Assembly (NCBI RefSeq): GCF_000972385.1
Contig: NZ_JXTE01000023.1
Span: forward strand, 68,789-132,788
Direction of reading: 5' to 3'
Source of the DNA: Streptomyces sp. WM6386
Lineage (GTDB): Bacteria; Actinomycetota; Actinomycetes; Streptomycetales; Streptomycetaceae
DNA: 64,000 bases
In this document: in pieces, positions 17,174 through 26,495 of the stretch
How the letters are laid out: each line of letters begins with the position of its first letter
Numbering within the stretch: the stretch's first letter is position 1
The notes under the pieces: generated by a model
What the model was told of the DNA's origin: nothing
What the model saw: only the letters and a program-made list of their open reading frames with translations
Database searches by the model: none
Made by a program: the position numbers and the translations under genes

Positions 17174-19530
17174 CAGGCCTCCCAGGTGTAGCGACGCCCT
17201 GCGACCGCCTTGAAGGTCAGCTCCCCGCTTCTGAACAGGTCACTGCGTACGGTCAGTTCACGTGTCCGTGACGCCGTCAGCGTGATCCGGGTCCCCTGGC
17301 CGCCGGCCCACTCGACGTCGACGGTGGCACCGCCGCGGGCGCGCAGTCCCCGGACCGAGCCGTCGGGCCACATGGCGGGCAGGGCGGGCAGTATCTCGAT
17401 CACGTCGTGCTGGCTCTGCAGGAGCATCTCCACGATCCCGGACGTGGCACCGAAGTTGCCGTCGATCTGGAACGGCGGGTGGGTGTCCCAGAGGTTGGGC
17501 AGGGTGGAGAGCTTGAGTTGTTCGCCGAGCATGAGGTGTGCGTGGTCGCCGTCGCGCAGCCGGGCCCAGAAGTTGACCTTCCACGCCTTGGACCAGCCGG
17601 TGCCGCCGTCGCCGCGCGCGGTGAGGGAGACCTTGGCCGCCTCGGCCCACCGGCTGCCGGGCTCGATCTGGCGTCCCGGGTGGAGGGCGAACAGATGGGA
17701 GACATGCCGGTGTTCGTCGGTGGGGTCGTCCAGGTCGGCCTTCCACTCCTGGAGTTGACCCCAGGACCCGATGCGCAGGCCGGGGTCGAGTCGCCCGAGC
17801 GTCTCTTCCAGACGGCGGCGGAAGTCGGGCGAGTCACCGAGGATCCGGGCCGCTTCGAAGGTGTTGGTGAACAGGTCGTGGACGATCTGCTGCGACATGG
17901 CCGCACCGGCCGTGAAGTCCCCGTGCTCCGGCGAGTAGCTGGGCGTGACGACGAGGGTGCCGTCACGCGGGTCGGTGCGCAGGTTGTCCAGCCAGAACTC
18001 GGTGGCCTCCTTCAGCACCGGGTACGCGGTGGTGCGGAGATAGGCCGTGGAGCCGCTGAACCGGTAGTGCTCGTACAGCTGTTGGGTGAGCCAGGCCGCC
18101 GCCTCGGGGAACCAGAACGCGGTCGCCCAGTCGTGCACACCGGTGAAGCCGTACGGGTTGGTCTCGTTGTGCACGACCCAGCCGCGCGAGCCGAACATCT
18201 CCTGTGCGCTGACGCGTCCCGGAGCGCGCAGCGCCTCGACGAAACGGTCGTAGGGCTCCGTCGTCTCGGCGAGGTTCGCGGCTTCGGCGAGCCAGTAGTT
18301 CATCTGCAGGTTGATGTTGACGTGGTAGTCGGCGGACCACGGGGGCGAGGTGCTCCGGTTCCAGACGCCCTGGAGGTTGGCGGGCAGGGAGCCGGGGCGT
18401 GAGGAGGCGATGAGGAGGTAGCGGCCGTACTGGAAGAAGAGGGCTTCCAGGGCACGTTCGGCCGCGGTCGGGCCGGCGGTGTAGGCGGACAGCAGCCGGT
18501 CCGTGGGGACGTCCGCGGGCGGTTCCTGGCCGATGTCGAGGGCGACCCTGCGGAACAGGGCGCGGTGGTCGCGGAGATGGCGGCGCAGGAGCGCCTGGTG
18601 GTCCGTGCCCGCCTGCTCGACGGTCCGGGTGACGACGGCGTGCGGGTCCGCGCCTCGGTAGCCGGGGTAGGTGTCGGCGTAGTCGGTGCCCGCGGCCAGG
18701 ACGAACCAGGCGCTGTCGGCGCCGGTCACGGTGATGGTGCCGTCGGTGTGGGAGCTGAGGGTGCCGTCCTTGCTGTGGACCCGGATCTGCGCCTCGAAGC
18801 GCAGCCCGTTGTCGGCGAGCGTGCCCCGCACCGTCAGGGTTCCGTCCGCGGCGGCCGTGGTGGTGAAGTCGGCGCGCGGTGAGGTGTACCGGAGGGTGAA
18901 GGTGACGCTCCCGGGCCGGTCCGCGGTCAGCCGCCCCACGATCGCACCGTCGGGCTGGGAGGCGAAGAACTCCCTTCGGTGGCGCACTCCTTGATGGGTG
19001 TACGTGACGGACGCGACGGCCTTGTCGAGGTCGAGTTCGCGGCGGTAGTCGTCCGGGATGGTGGCCGGTGCGCCGGGGACGTCGAGGTGGAGGTCGCCGA
19101 AGGTCTGGTGGGCTCCGTAGCCGACGCGGCGCTGACCGAGGCGGGCGGCGACCTCGTCGGGGGCGAGGGTGGTCCGGGCGTCGACATCGTCCTGGACGGC
19201 GGTGAGGGCGCCGGGGCGGGCGTCGCGCCAGTTGCCGTGGTCGTATCCCTGGGCCGAACCGGGGCCGCCGGTCCACAGGGTCTTCTCGTTGAACTGGAGC
19301 CGTTCGGAGGCGAGGGTCCCGAAGATCATGGCGCCGAGTGCGCCGTTGCCGATGGGGAGGGCCTCGCGTTCCCAGTCGGCGGCGGGGGTGGCGTACCAGA
19401 GCGCCAAGGGTTGCACCGATACATCGGAGGAATCGGTAGCCGCCTCGCTGACACCGGCCCCTGTCGCGAGCACACCGGCACCGCTTGCCGCAGCCTTTAA
19501 CGTCGTTCTTCGAGTGATCCCATACGACAT
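17173..19530 (-). CDS. Secreted glycoside hydrolase family 95 (alpha-L-fucosidase/galactosidase)
   Basis: This 785-residue protein has a Tat-type signal ([15 protein letters not shown]). The GH95 domain order follows: N-terminal beta domain ([25 protein letters not shown]), then the helical (alpha/alpha)6 barrel with [25 protein letters not shown] and [12 protein letters not shown], and a C-terminal beta domain. GH95 enzymes release alpha-1,2-L-fucose or alpha-L-galactose from plant or host glycans. The length is normal for the family and all conserved blocks are present. The second in-frame ATG (19530) was chosen because it places the RR motif at residues 7-8. Confidence 0.92.
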   Translation of the reverse strand: MSYGITRRTTLKAAASGAGVLATGAGVSEAATDSSDVSVQPLALWYATPAADWEREALPIGNGALGAMIFGTLASERLQFNEKTLWTGGPGSAQGYDHGNWRDARPGALTAVQDDVDARTTLAPDEVAARLGQRRVGYGAHQTFGDLHLDVPGAPATIPDDYRRELDLDKAVASVTYTHQGVRHRREFFASQPDGAIVGRLTADRPGSVTFTLRYTSPRADFTTTAAADGTLTVRGTLADNGLRFEAQIRVHSKDGTLSSHTDGTITVTGADSAWFVLAAGTDYADTYPGYRGADPHAVVTRTVEQAGTDHQALLRRHLRDHRALFRRVALDIGQEPPADVPTDRLLSAYTAGPTAAERALEALFFQYGRYLLIASSRPGSLPANLQGVWNRSTSPPWSADYHVNINLQMNYWLAEAANLAETTEPYDRFVEALRAPGRVSAQEMFGSRGWVVHNETNPYGFTGVHDWATAFWFPEAAAWLTQQLYEHYRFSGSTAYLRTTAYPVLKEATEFWLDNLRTDPRDGTLVVTPSYSPEHGDFTAGAAMSQQIVHDLFTNTFEAARILGDSPDFRRRLEETLGRLDPGLRIGSWGQLQEWKADLDDPTDEHRHVSHLFALHPGRQIEPGSRWAEAAKVSLTARGDGGTGWSKAWKVNFWARLRDGDHAHLMLGEQLKLSTLPNLWDTHPPFQIDGNFGATSGIVEMLLQSQHDVIEILPALPAMWPDGSVRGLRARGGATVDVEWAGGQGTRITLTASRTRELTVRSDLFRSGELTFKAVAGRRYTWEA

Positions 19531-19612
19531 GACCTTGACGCTAGAGGTCCGATGACTTGGCGACAAGGGTCATGACAAGGCGGGCGGAATCCCGAACAGG
19601 GACGGGTCGGGG

Positions 19613-20110
19613 TCAGCCCTGCTGGAAGAGCTCCGCCGGCAGCGGCTTCAGGAGGGCGTACAGGTCGTCGGTGATCGGGCGGTCCCACGCGGCGATGGTC
19701 ACCAGGACATTGTCGCTGCGGTCGAACTGCACGCAGGAGATCCGGCCCTCGGAGAGCTTCAGGCGCCGCACGATCAGAAGGTTGTCGCCCTGCATCACCG
19801 GCATGTCCTCGGCGCCGACGACGGTCACCTCCTCCTCGTTCTCCAGCGCGATCAGCAGCTGGGCCACCTCGAAGGGCACCTCGCCCTCGGCGAGGTCCCG
19901 AGCCGGGGAGCCCTCGGGGAGGTTGCCGATGATCATCGCGGGGCCGCGGCCGCCGAACAGGTCGTAGCGCAGGAAGACACCCTGGCAGGTGCCGTCGGGG
20001 GCGGGCAGCAGACCGGCGCCGAGGTTGCCGGGCCAGTCGCCCGGGTCCATGGCCAGGACATCGAAGTCGGGGCCGGCGGGAGTTGCGCTGCGGCGGCGGA
20101 GGAACGACAT
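19613..20110 (-). CDS. Conserved hypothetical protein
   Basis: I do not recognise a named family. The 165-residue protein is acidic and soluble with alternating strands and short helices (FDVLAMDPGDWPGNLG, VAQLLIALENEEEVTVVG, CVQFDRSDNVLVTIAAW). There is no signal peptide or membrane segment. It lies alone between the fucosidase gene and the end of the LAL regulator gene, both also on the minus strand. Codon use is normal for the window, so it is a real gene of unknown role. Confidence 0.75.
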   Translation of the reverse strand: MSFLRRRSATPAGPDFDVLAMDPGDWPGNLGAGLLPAPDGTCQGVFLRYDLFGGRGPAMIIGNLPEGSPARDLAEGEVPFEVAQLLIALENEEEVTVVGAEDMPVMQGDNLLIVRRLKLSEGRISCVQFDRSDNVLVTIAAWDRPITDDLYALLKPLPAELFQQG

Positions 20111-20195
20111 GCGCCAATGGTACGGGGTGCCGTTCGGCGATGGGCACGTGCGGTCCTGGGGTGCTTCGGCCGATATCCGGGTGCGGGTGGGTGGG

Positions 20196-20263
20196 GGCTG
20201 GTCGCGCCCACGCGGCGGAGCCGCACATCGACACGACCGCGCGCCCCCTGGTGGGTGGGGCGC
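20196..20263 (+). repeat. Dispersed hairpin element, copy A
   Basis: This copy begins GGCTGGTCGCG, has the inner hairpin GCGGC-GGA-GCCGC (20212-20224) and ends with a larger hairpin GCGCCCC (20241-20247) / GGGGCGC (20257-20263). The outer hairpin abuts the stop codon of the LAL regulator gene, so this copy probably acts as its terminator. Copies B and C are at 35471 and 28509. Confidence 0.8.
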
Positions 20264-23145
20264 TACGTTGGCTCGAGAGCCGCTGCCAGTCCACGGTGGT
20301 CGGTGCCCATCTTCCTGTAGACCGCCGAGAGCAGGCGGGTGACCGTCGGCTCGTCGATGCCCAGCCCGTCGGCGATCTCACGCTTGGTGAGACCCTCGGC
20401 CGCCATGGTGGCTGCCGTACGTTCGCGAGTCGTCAGCGTGTCCGTGTCCGTGCTGTGGAGGCGACGCGGGCGCAGACCCGCCGCCGCCAGTTCGTCGCGG
20501 GCCGCCTCCACCAAGCCGTCCGCGCCGCACTGCACCGCCGTGTCCAGGCCCCGGTAGAGGTGCTCCGCCGCTTCCGTGGGGCGCCCCGTGCGCCGCAGCT
20601 CCGTCCCCAGTGCCACCAGCGCACATGCCAGCTCGTACGCGGCCGGGGAGCACTCCAGGTGGGCGACCGACTCCTCCAGGTACTTCACCCGGACCGTGCC
20701 CGAGGACACCTCGGCGGCCGTGCGCAGGGCCTGGCCGATGGCGGAGGGGGCACCGAACTGGCGGGCGCGGGCCACCGCTTCGAGGGCGGTGGTGACCGCG
20801 CGTTCGGGGGCGTCGTGGCTCTCGGCGCGGGCGAGGTGGAGCTGCCAGGGGCACCAGGCGGGGTTGCGGATGCCTCGGGGGTCGAGACGGCGGCCCGCTG
20901 CCGCCAGCTCGGCGGCCGCGTCCTTGGTGAGGCCGCGGGCGAGCAGCAGTTCGCCGTAGACGGTCTGGACGTCGGGGAAGACCACGGCGGCCGGGAAGGG
21001 TTCGTTGAAGGAGTAGTCCTCGGCGGTCTGCGCGGCCTCCGTGACGCGCCCGCGGGCCAGCAGGACCTCGATGAGGATGCCGACGGCGTACCAGTGGGCG
21101 GGTGTGCCGGGACCGACGCGTTCGGCGAGCCTGAGTCCCGCGCGCACGAAGTCCTCGGCTTCGGCGAGGCGGCCGCGGCGGAAGCGGAGGTAGGCGAGGA
21201 GCGTGTAGCCGAAGGAGAGGTGGGCGCCGCGCCAGCCCTGCCGTTCGAAGTCGGCGATCCCCGCGGCGAAGAGCTCTTCCGTACGGCCGGGGCGGTCCGC
21301 GTACATGAAGGCCATCGCCACCAGCACGGGCACCTCGAAACCACGGTCGGGTTCGGCCCAGCCGAGACCGCCGGCCAGGGCGCGTTCGGCGTGGTGGAGG
21401 GCGACATGGGCGGGTTCGCCGCGCAGGGTCGCGTCCCAGGCGCGCAGGCCGATGATGTACCGCTCGGTGAGGTCGCGGCCCTTGAGGCGGTCGGCGAGTC
21501 TGGTGAGACGGCGGGAGCGGGAGGGGTGGTCGGGCTCGTCGGCACGGAAGGCGTCCCACATGAACTGCTCGGCGACCATGCGCAGCTTGACGCGGGCGTC
21601 CTCGGTGACGCGGATCTCCCGGGCGAGGGTGTCGGAGGCCTCGGCGAGCCGGTCACTGTGGGCGAGGACCTGGGAGAGCCGGTAGACGATGTGGTGCCGC
21701 AGCTGCCGGTCGGCGATGGGCTCCTCCAGCGCGGCGCGCAGGTGGTTCACCGTGGTGGCCGGTTCGGTGAGCAGGGAGGCGCTGCCCAGTTCGTACAGCA
21801 CTGCTGCCCGGTCCTCGAAGGGCGGGGGTTCGCGCAGGGCACGGGCGAGGTAGCTGCGGGCGGCGTCGGGGGCTCCGGAACGGACCGTCTCGCCGGCGGC
21901 GGCACGCAGTTGCTGTACGACCCAGGTGTCGCCGTCGGGGTGGGTCTCCAGGAGGTGGCGGGCAGCCACCGAGGGGCCCTGTCCGTCGTTGACGACGCAC
22001 CATGCGGCCTGGCCGTGCAGGGCGACGCGCACCCCCGAGGGGATGGCCCGGTAGACGGCGGTGGCGATGAGCGGGTGGACGAACTCCAGGGTGTCGGCAC
22101 CGGTGAGGACACGGGCGCCGCGCAGGGCGTCCGCGGCGTCCGCGGCCTCCTCCTGACCGAGCCCCGCGACGGCGGCGGCCAGCAACGGGTGGATCTCGGT
22201 GCCGAGGACGGCGCAGGCCCAGGCGAAGCGGACGGTGGAGGTGCCGAGCCGTTCGAGCCGGGCGATCAGTCCGCTGCCCTTGACCGCGGCGGCGAGGTCG
22301 CGCAGCAGATGGGCACCGGCCTCGGTGGGGGTCAGGCCGCGGTCGCGCACCTTGGCCGTGAGCTCGACGGTCTCGAAGGGGTTGCCTGCGGTGACGGCCC
22401 AGCACTCGCGGCAGAACGCGTCGTCGGCGTAGGTGCCGAGTGCTTCGCGGACGAGACCGGCGACGGCGACCGCGCTGAGCGGCTCCAGGTCGATGGGCCG
22501 GCCACCGGCCCGCCCGGGCAGTCCCCGGAACGACTCGGCGTGATCGGGGAGTTCGTCGGGCCGGTACCCGACGACGAGCAGCAGCGGGAGTTCCTCGGCA
22601 CGCGGTGCGAACGCGGCCAGCCAGCGCAGCGATTCAGGATCCGCCCAGTGGGCGTCGTCGAGGACGAGGACCATCGGGGCACGCCGCACGGCGAGATGGG
22701 TGAGTACCCAGTCCAGTCCGTCCCGCAGGCCCTGCTGATCGGGTGGGGCACCGTCGGTGGGCGCGCACAGCCCGAGGGCCGGGCCGACGATGTCGTACCA
22801 ACTGCCCAACCGGGCAAGGAGATCAGCCTCCGCCGCACCGGCGAACTGGGGTTGCAGAAGTTGCCGGGCCACGTGGAAGGCGACGCGCTGCTCCTGGTCA
22901 CCGCCGCGCGCGGAGAGCACCGTGCAGCCCCGTGCGGCGGCGCGCCGACGGACCTCGGCCAGCAGGGTCGTCTTGCCGATCCCGGCCCTTCCGGCGAAGG
23001 CGAGCAGAGCGCCGCGAGGCCGACCGGCCGACTCGGACCCGTCCGCGCGCAAACCGGTGAGCTCGCCCAACGCCTCGTCCACGGCGGCGAGTTCACTTTC
23101 ACGCTCGAAAAGCGTCCTGCTGCTCCTGATGCCGCGCCGGCCCAT
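20263..23145 (-). CDS. LuxR family regulator of LAL type (ATP-binding, large)
   Basis: This 960-residue cytoplasmic regulator has an N-terminal STAND/AAA-type ATPase with Walker A AGRAGIGKTTLL (about 51-62) and Walker B MVLVLDDAHWAD (about 165). A long helical TPR-like sensor region spans about 400-880, and the C-terminal LuxR HTH reads LTTRERTAATMAAEGLTKREIA. LAL regulators (MalT-like) activate secondary metabolism or sugar genes in Streptomyces. I start it at the ATG at 23145, preceded by GGGGGG and giving the usual start shortly before LFERE. No biosynthetic cluster is adjacent, so the target is unknown. Confidence 0.9.
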   Translation of the reverse strand: MGRRGIRSSRTLFERESELAAVDEALGELTGLRADGSESAGRPRGALLAFAGRAGIGKTTLLAEVRRRAAARGCTVLSARGGDQEQRVAFHVARQLLQPQFAGAAEADLLARLGSWYDIVGPALGLCAPTDGAPPDQQGLRDGLDWVLTHLAVRRAPMVLVLDDAHWADPESLRWLAAFAPRAEELPLLLVVGYRPDELPDHAESFRGLPGRAGGRPIDLEPLSAVAVAGLVREALGTYADDAFCRECWAVTAGNPFETVELTAKVRDRGLTPTEAGAHLLRDLAAAVKGSGLIARLERLGTSTVRFAWACAVLGTEIHPLLAAAVAGLGQEEAADAADALRGARVLTGADTLEFVHPLIATAVYRAIPSGVRVALHGQAAWCVVNDGQGPSVAARHLLETHPDGDTWVVQQLRAAAGETVRSGAPDAARSYLARALREPPPFEDRAAVLYELGSASLLTEPATTVNHLRAALEEPIADRQLRHHIVYRLSQVLAHSDRLAEASDTLAREIRVTEDARVKLRMVAEQFMWDAFRADEPDHPSRSRRLTRLADRLKGRDLTERYIIGLRAWDATLRGEPAHVALHHAERALAGGLGWAEPDRGFEVPVLVAMAFMYADRPGRTEELFAAGIADFERQGWRGAHLSFGYTLLAYLRFRRGRLAEAEDFVRAGLRLAERVGPGTPAHWYAVGILIEVLLARGRVTEAAQTAEDYSFNEPFPAAVVFPDVQTVYGELLLARGLTKDAAAELAAAGRRLDPRGIRNPAWCPWQLHLARAESHDAPERAVTTALEAVARARQFGAPSAIGQALRTAAEVSSGTVRVKYLEESVAHLECSPAAYELACALVALGTELRRTGRPTEAAEHLYRGLDTAVQCGADGLVEAARDELAAAGLRPRRLHSTDTDTLTTRERTAATMAAEGLTKREIADGLGIDEPTVTRLLSAVYRKMGTDHRGLAAALEPT

Positions 23146-23318
23146 GGTGCACCCCCCGCCACGGTGGTACACCCGCGCGGGGAGCGAGCGCGCACCGTGA
23201 CCTACAGGCACCTCAGCGTACGCTTCCGGCGGGCGGTGCGGGCCCGTGTCGGCGGGGCTCTGTTCCCTTCGCCTCGAACGCGGCGACCTTGAACGGTCCG
23301 ACTCGGCACAGAGCGCGG

Positions 23319-23918
23319 CTAAGCGCTCCCTTTGTGCCGCTCATGATGCCGAGCCACCCGAGCCCGGTTCCCGCAAGACGGCTTGCACCACTCCTGCCGC
23401 GGATGCTCCTTGAGGAAGTACCGCACACAGCGCGGCGCATGGCATGCGCGCAACCGCTCCCGGTCCGGGCCGGCGAGGAAGCCGATCGCGGCCTGGGCGA
23501 GAACGGACGTCAGTTCCTCCTCACCGTGCGGCGCACGCCGCTCCACGGCGGGTTCGGCACCGCCGGCCCATCGCAGGACGGGGACGGTGGGGGTGCGAGC
23601 GGCAGCCGTGTTGAGCAGTTCGACGGCTTGCGGTACGGGCAGCAGCCGCGCGGCATCGGCTGGGCTCGGCTCGCCGGGTCGTACCGCGCGGGCGAACAGG
23701 GACCGGACGGCGGCGCGCAGCTCCCGTACGGCGGTCAGCTCCGCGTCGCCGGCCACGTACCCGGCGGCATTCGGCACGACGTCGGGGTGGGCCCGCACCC
23801 ATGCGGTGAGCCCGGCGGGTTCGCCCAGGTCGTCGGCCACGCCCCCGTGTCCGTCATGGCGGATGGTGAGGGCGAGGTCGAGCGCGAGGTAGGTGTCCCT
23901 GTGGGTCGTGTCCTGCAT
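23319..23918 (-). CDS. CGNR zinc-finger / ABATE-domain transcription factor
   Basis: This 199-residue protein has an N-terminal ABATE (ligand-binding-like) domain with LALDLALTIRHDG and RELRAAVRSLF. The C-terminal CGNR zinc finger has Cys ligands in ACHAPRC and WCKPSCGNR followed by ARVARHHER. This family acts as small stress- or ligand-responsive regulators in actinobacteria. The start lies inside an inverted-repeat region (23922-23953) that may be an autoregulatory site. The gene follows the universal stress protein gene by 30 bp on the same strand. Confidence 0.9.
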   Translation of the reverse strand: MQDTTHRDTYLALDLALTIRHDGHGGVADDLGEPAGLTAWVRAHPDVVPNAAGYVAGDAELTAVRELRAAVRSLFARAVRPGEPSPADAARLLPVPQAVELLNTAAARTPTVPVLRWAGGAEPAVERRAPHGEEELTSVLAQAAIGFLAGPDRERLRACHAPRCVRYFLKEHPRQEWCKPSCGNRARVARHHERHKGSA

Positions 23919-23921
23919 GGC

Positions 23922-23953
23922 CCTAATGATAGGCGGCACTCTTACCCATTAGG
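23922..23953. promoter_or_regulatory. Inverted repeat CCTAATG-N18-CATTAGG before the CGNR gene
   Basis: CCTAATG (23922-23928) and CATTAGG (23947-23953) form 7-bp inverted arms. A second palindrome, CCTA-ATGA-TAGG, overlaps the first arm. The repeat spans the 30-bp gap between the universal stress gene stop and the CGNR gene start, where an autoregulatory operator would be expected. Confidence 0.45.
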
Positions 23954-24851
23954 CAGTCCCGGGTTCCGGCGGCACCACCGCCACCGGGCTCGCCGCATGC
24001 AGCAGCACCGCCTGAGTCACGGACCCCATCATGCGGGCAGGTGCCAGCAGCCGACGCCGGTGCCGCCCGACGACGACCAGCTCCGCGTCCTCGGACGCCC
24101 CGACGAGGTGGCCGGCCGCGTCACCCGGGGCCACCTGAAGATCGAGCCGTACATCGGTATGCCGCTTGCGGTGCGGGGCGAGGAAGCCCTCGGCCAGCGT
24201 GCGGGCCTCTCTCTCGACGGCCTCCTGGTCGATCATCACGGGGACGAGCTCGCCCGGCATCGCCCACGTCTGGAGCGGCCACTGGTAGGCGGTGACGACC
24301 TGGAGGCGGGCGCCCCGCAGGGCGGCCTCGGTGAAGCCGAAGGCGAGCGTGGTCTCGTCGGGGCTGTCGGCCTGGAGGCCCACGACCACGCGCGGTCCCG
24401 GTTCGGCGGGCGTCTGCGACCCCACCTCACGACCCGGCCGCGGCACCACGACCACCGGGCACTCCGCATCGCGCGCGGCGGCCATGCCGTTGGAGCCGAG
24501 CAGCAGGCTCGCGAAGCCACCACGCCCCCGGGAGCCCAGCACCAACAGCTGCGCGGTCGAGCCCAGTTCGGGCAGCAGGGCGGGCGGTGCGCCCTCCAGT
24601 ACGAGATATTCCGTCGCCGGCCGGTCGGCGATCTCCGCCACCCGGGCGCGCACCTGGTCCAGCACCGAGTCCTGGTCCGACTCCGGCGGCCCGGCGGTCA
24701 GGACGTCGGGCCCGGCCCACGCGGCGTACTGCCGTACATGGACCACCCGCAACGGTGCCCGCCGCCTGCGGGCGGCGTCGAGGGCCCAGTCCAGGGCGCG
24801 CAGGCTGTCGTCCGAACCGTCGACCGCCGCGATGACCGGCAGGGTGCTCAT
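23949..24851 (-). CDS. Universal stress protein, two UspA domains
   Basis: This 300-residue protein consists of two UspA domains. Each opens with the typical first strand (VIAAVDGSDDSLRALDWAL in domain 1; RVVVGLQADSPDE in domain 2) and carries an ATP-binding loop (LGSRGRGGFASLLLGSNG in domain 1; VGRHRRRLLAPARMMGSVTQ in domain 2). Tandem Usp proteins bind ATP and are induced under stress or hypoxia. GAGGAACCC precedes the ATG at 24851; the frame extends further upstream without a better start. It may be cotranscribed with the CGNR regulator gene 30 bp downstream. Confidence 0.93.
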   Translation of the reverse strand: MSTLPVIAAVDGSDDSLRALDWALDAARRRRAPLRVVHVRQYAAWAGPDVLTAGPPESDQDSVLDQVRARVAEIADRPATEYLVLEGAPPALLPELGSTAQLLVLGSRGRGGFASLLLGSNGMAAARDAECPVVVVPRPGREVGSQTPAEPGPRVVVGLQADSPDETTLAFGFTEAALRGARLQVVTAYQWPLQTWAMPGELVPVMIDQEAVEREARTLAEGFLAPHRKRHTDVRLDLQVAPGDAAGHLVGASEDAELVVVGRHRRRLLAPARMMGSVTQAVLLHAASPVAVVPPEPGTA

Positions 24852-24979
24852 GGGTTCCTCACCTCCGGAGTACGACCTTCCCCCGGGGGCCAGCGTCACT
24901 CGGACGCCGGCCCCGGCAGGCTGCTCAAGGTCGCGTGTCCGGAAAAACAGGTGAAACACCGCCGGATCGGCCCGTCACG

Positions 24980-25222
24980 TCACGTGAGGTCGAACTCCCC
25001 TTCCCGCGCGCCCGACACGAACGCGCCCCACTCGGCAGGTGTGAAGATCAGGGAAGGGCTCTCCGGGCGGCCGCTGTTGCGCATCGCGATGAAACCCTCG
25101 ACAAAGGCGATCTGGACATCCCCCAGGCCACGGCTGCTGGAGTGCCAGTCGGCGCTGCTGAGGTCCAGCTCGGGCTTGTCCCAGCCCATGAGCGGCTGCT
25201 GCTGGATGGTGGTCTCGGCCAC
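24980..25222 (-). CDS. DUF397 domain protein, orphan
   Basis: This 80-residue protein carries the DUF397 pattern: LSSADWHSSS, then VEGFIAMRNSG, and ends LIFTPAEWGAFVSGAREGEFD. DUF397 proteins usually pair with a neighbouring XRE regulator (WhiJ-type) in Streptomyces, but none is present here, so this copy is orphan. I start at the GTG at 25222 because GGAGGAG lies about 7-9 nt before it; the ATG 34 codons into the longer frame would truncate the conserved N-terminus and has no ribosome site. Confidence 0.85.
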   Translation of the reverse strand: MAETTIQQQPLMGWDKPELDLSSADWHSSSRGLGDVQIAFVEGFIAMRNSGRPESPSLIFTPAEWGAFVSGAREGEFDLT

Positions 25223-25328
25223 GTCCGTGCTCCTCCCGATTGCGTCGTCCGCGGTCAGCCTAGCGATCGACTCCGAGTGCCGACAGGCCACGTGAGGGGG
25301 ACCTTTCGGTGACCTTCAAGGAGGCAAT

Positions 25329-26495
25329 TCACGCATCTGGGGGTTCGGACCCCACGAGCCACATCGAGAAGAACTGGGATCCGCCGCCGTAGGCGTGCCC
25401 GAGCACCCGGCGGGCCCCGTCCACCTGGTGTTCCCCGGCCTGCCCTCGCACCTGCAGGGCTGCCTCGGCGAAGCGGATCATGCCGGAGGCGCCGATGGGG
25501 TTGGTGGACAGGACACCGCCCGACATGTTGACGGGCAGATCGCCGTCCAGTTCCGTCACCCCTGCCTCGGTGAGCTTCCAGCCCTCGCCCTCGTCCGCGA
25601 AGCCGAGGTTCTCCAGCCACATGGGCTCGTACCAGGAGAACGGGACGTACATCTCCACGGCGTCGATGTCCCGGCGCGGATCGGCGATGCCCGCCTGCCG
25701 GTACACGTCGGCCGCGCAGTCCTTCCCGGCCTGCGGCGAGACGGCGTCCTTGCCCGCGAAGAGGGTCGGCTCGCTGCGCATGGCGCCGCCGAGCATCCAG
25801 GCGGGCGGGCGCGGCGCGCGGGCCGCCCCCGCCCGGTCGGTGAGCACCATCGCGCAGGCCCCGTCGGAGGAGGGGCAGGTCTCGGAGTAGCGGATCGGGT
25901 CCCAGAGCATGGGCGAGGCCTGGACCTTCTCCAGGGTGATGTCGTGCTCGTGGAGATGCGCGTAGGGGTTCTTGAGCGCGTTGCGGCGGTCCTTGTACGC
26001 CACCAGCGAGCCGACCGTGTCGGGTGCGCCGCTGCGCCGCATGTACGCGCGTACGTGCGGGGCGAAGAAGCCGCCCGCCCCGGCCAGCAGAGGCTGTTGG
26101 AAGGGGATCGGCAGGGAGAGACCCCACATGGCGTTGGACTCGGACTGCTTCTCGAAGGCCAGCGTCAGGACGGTGCCGTGCACGCGGGCCGCGACGAGCC
26201 CCGCGGCGACCAGTGCCGTCGAACCGCCCACCGAGCCCGCGGTGTGCACCCGCAGCATCGGCTTGCCCACCGCGCCGAGCGCGTCCGCGAGATACAGCTC
26301 CGGCATCATGACGCCCTCGAAGAAGTCGGGCGCCTTGCCGATGACGACGGCGTCGATGTCGGCCCAGCCCAACTCGGCGTCGTCGAGGGCCCGTCGCGCC
26401 GCCTCCCGTACGAGCCCGGCGATCGACACGTCCCGCCGGGCCGCGACATGCTTGGTCTGACCGACGCCTATGACGGCCACGGGCTCCTTGCTCAT
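25329..26495 (-). CDS. ltp3: Ltp3-like thiolase/lipid-transfer protein
   Basis: This 388-residue thiolase-fold protein matches what I recall of M. tuberculosis Ltp3 (Rv3523) almost block for block: VVIGKAPDFFEGVMMPEL, VHTAGSVGGST, EKQSESNAMW, MLWDPIRYSETCPSSDGAC and LGHAYGGGSQFFSMW. The nucleophile position of ordinary thiolases is not a classic CASG motif and the GHP histidine motif reads TNPIGASG, so it may act as a retro-aldolase or non-classical thiolase, as shown for Ltp2-type enzymes of sterol side-chain breakdown. Its ATG overlaps the stop of the preceding ltp4-like gene (ATGA, 26492-26495), so the two are translationally coupled. Confidence 0.9.
   Translation of the reverse strand: MSKEPVAVIGVGQTKHVAARRDVSIAGLVREAARRALDDAELGWADIDAVVIGKAPDFFEGVMMPELYLADALGAVGKPMLRVHTAGSVGGSTALVAAGLVAARVHGTVLTLAFEKQSESNAMWGLSLPIPFQQPLLAGAGGFFAPHVRAYMRRSGAPDTVGSLVAYKDRRNALKNPYAHLHEHDITLEKVQASPMLWDPIRYSETCPSSDGACAMVLTDRAGAARAPRPPAWMLGGAMRSEPTLFAGKDAVSPQAGKDCAADVYRQAGIADPRRDIDAVEMYVPFSWYEPMWLENLGFADEGEGWKLTEAGVTELDGDLPVNMSGGVLSTNPIGASGMIRFAEAALQVRGQAGEHQVDGARRVLGHAYGGGSQFFSMWLVGSEPPDA

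Noticed and set aside
20083..23292. A plus-strand open frame of over 1000 codons opposite the LAL regulator gene
   Set aside because: High GC removes stop codons from antisense frames; the translation has no family motifs and the minus strand has Walker motifs and a LuxR HTH with proper codon use.
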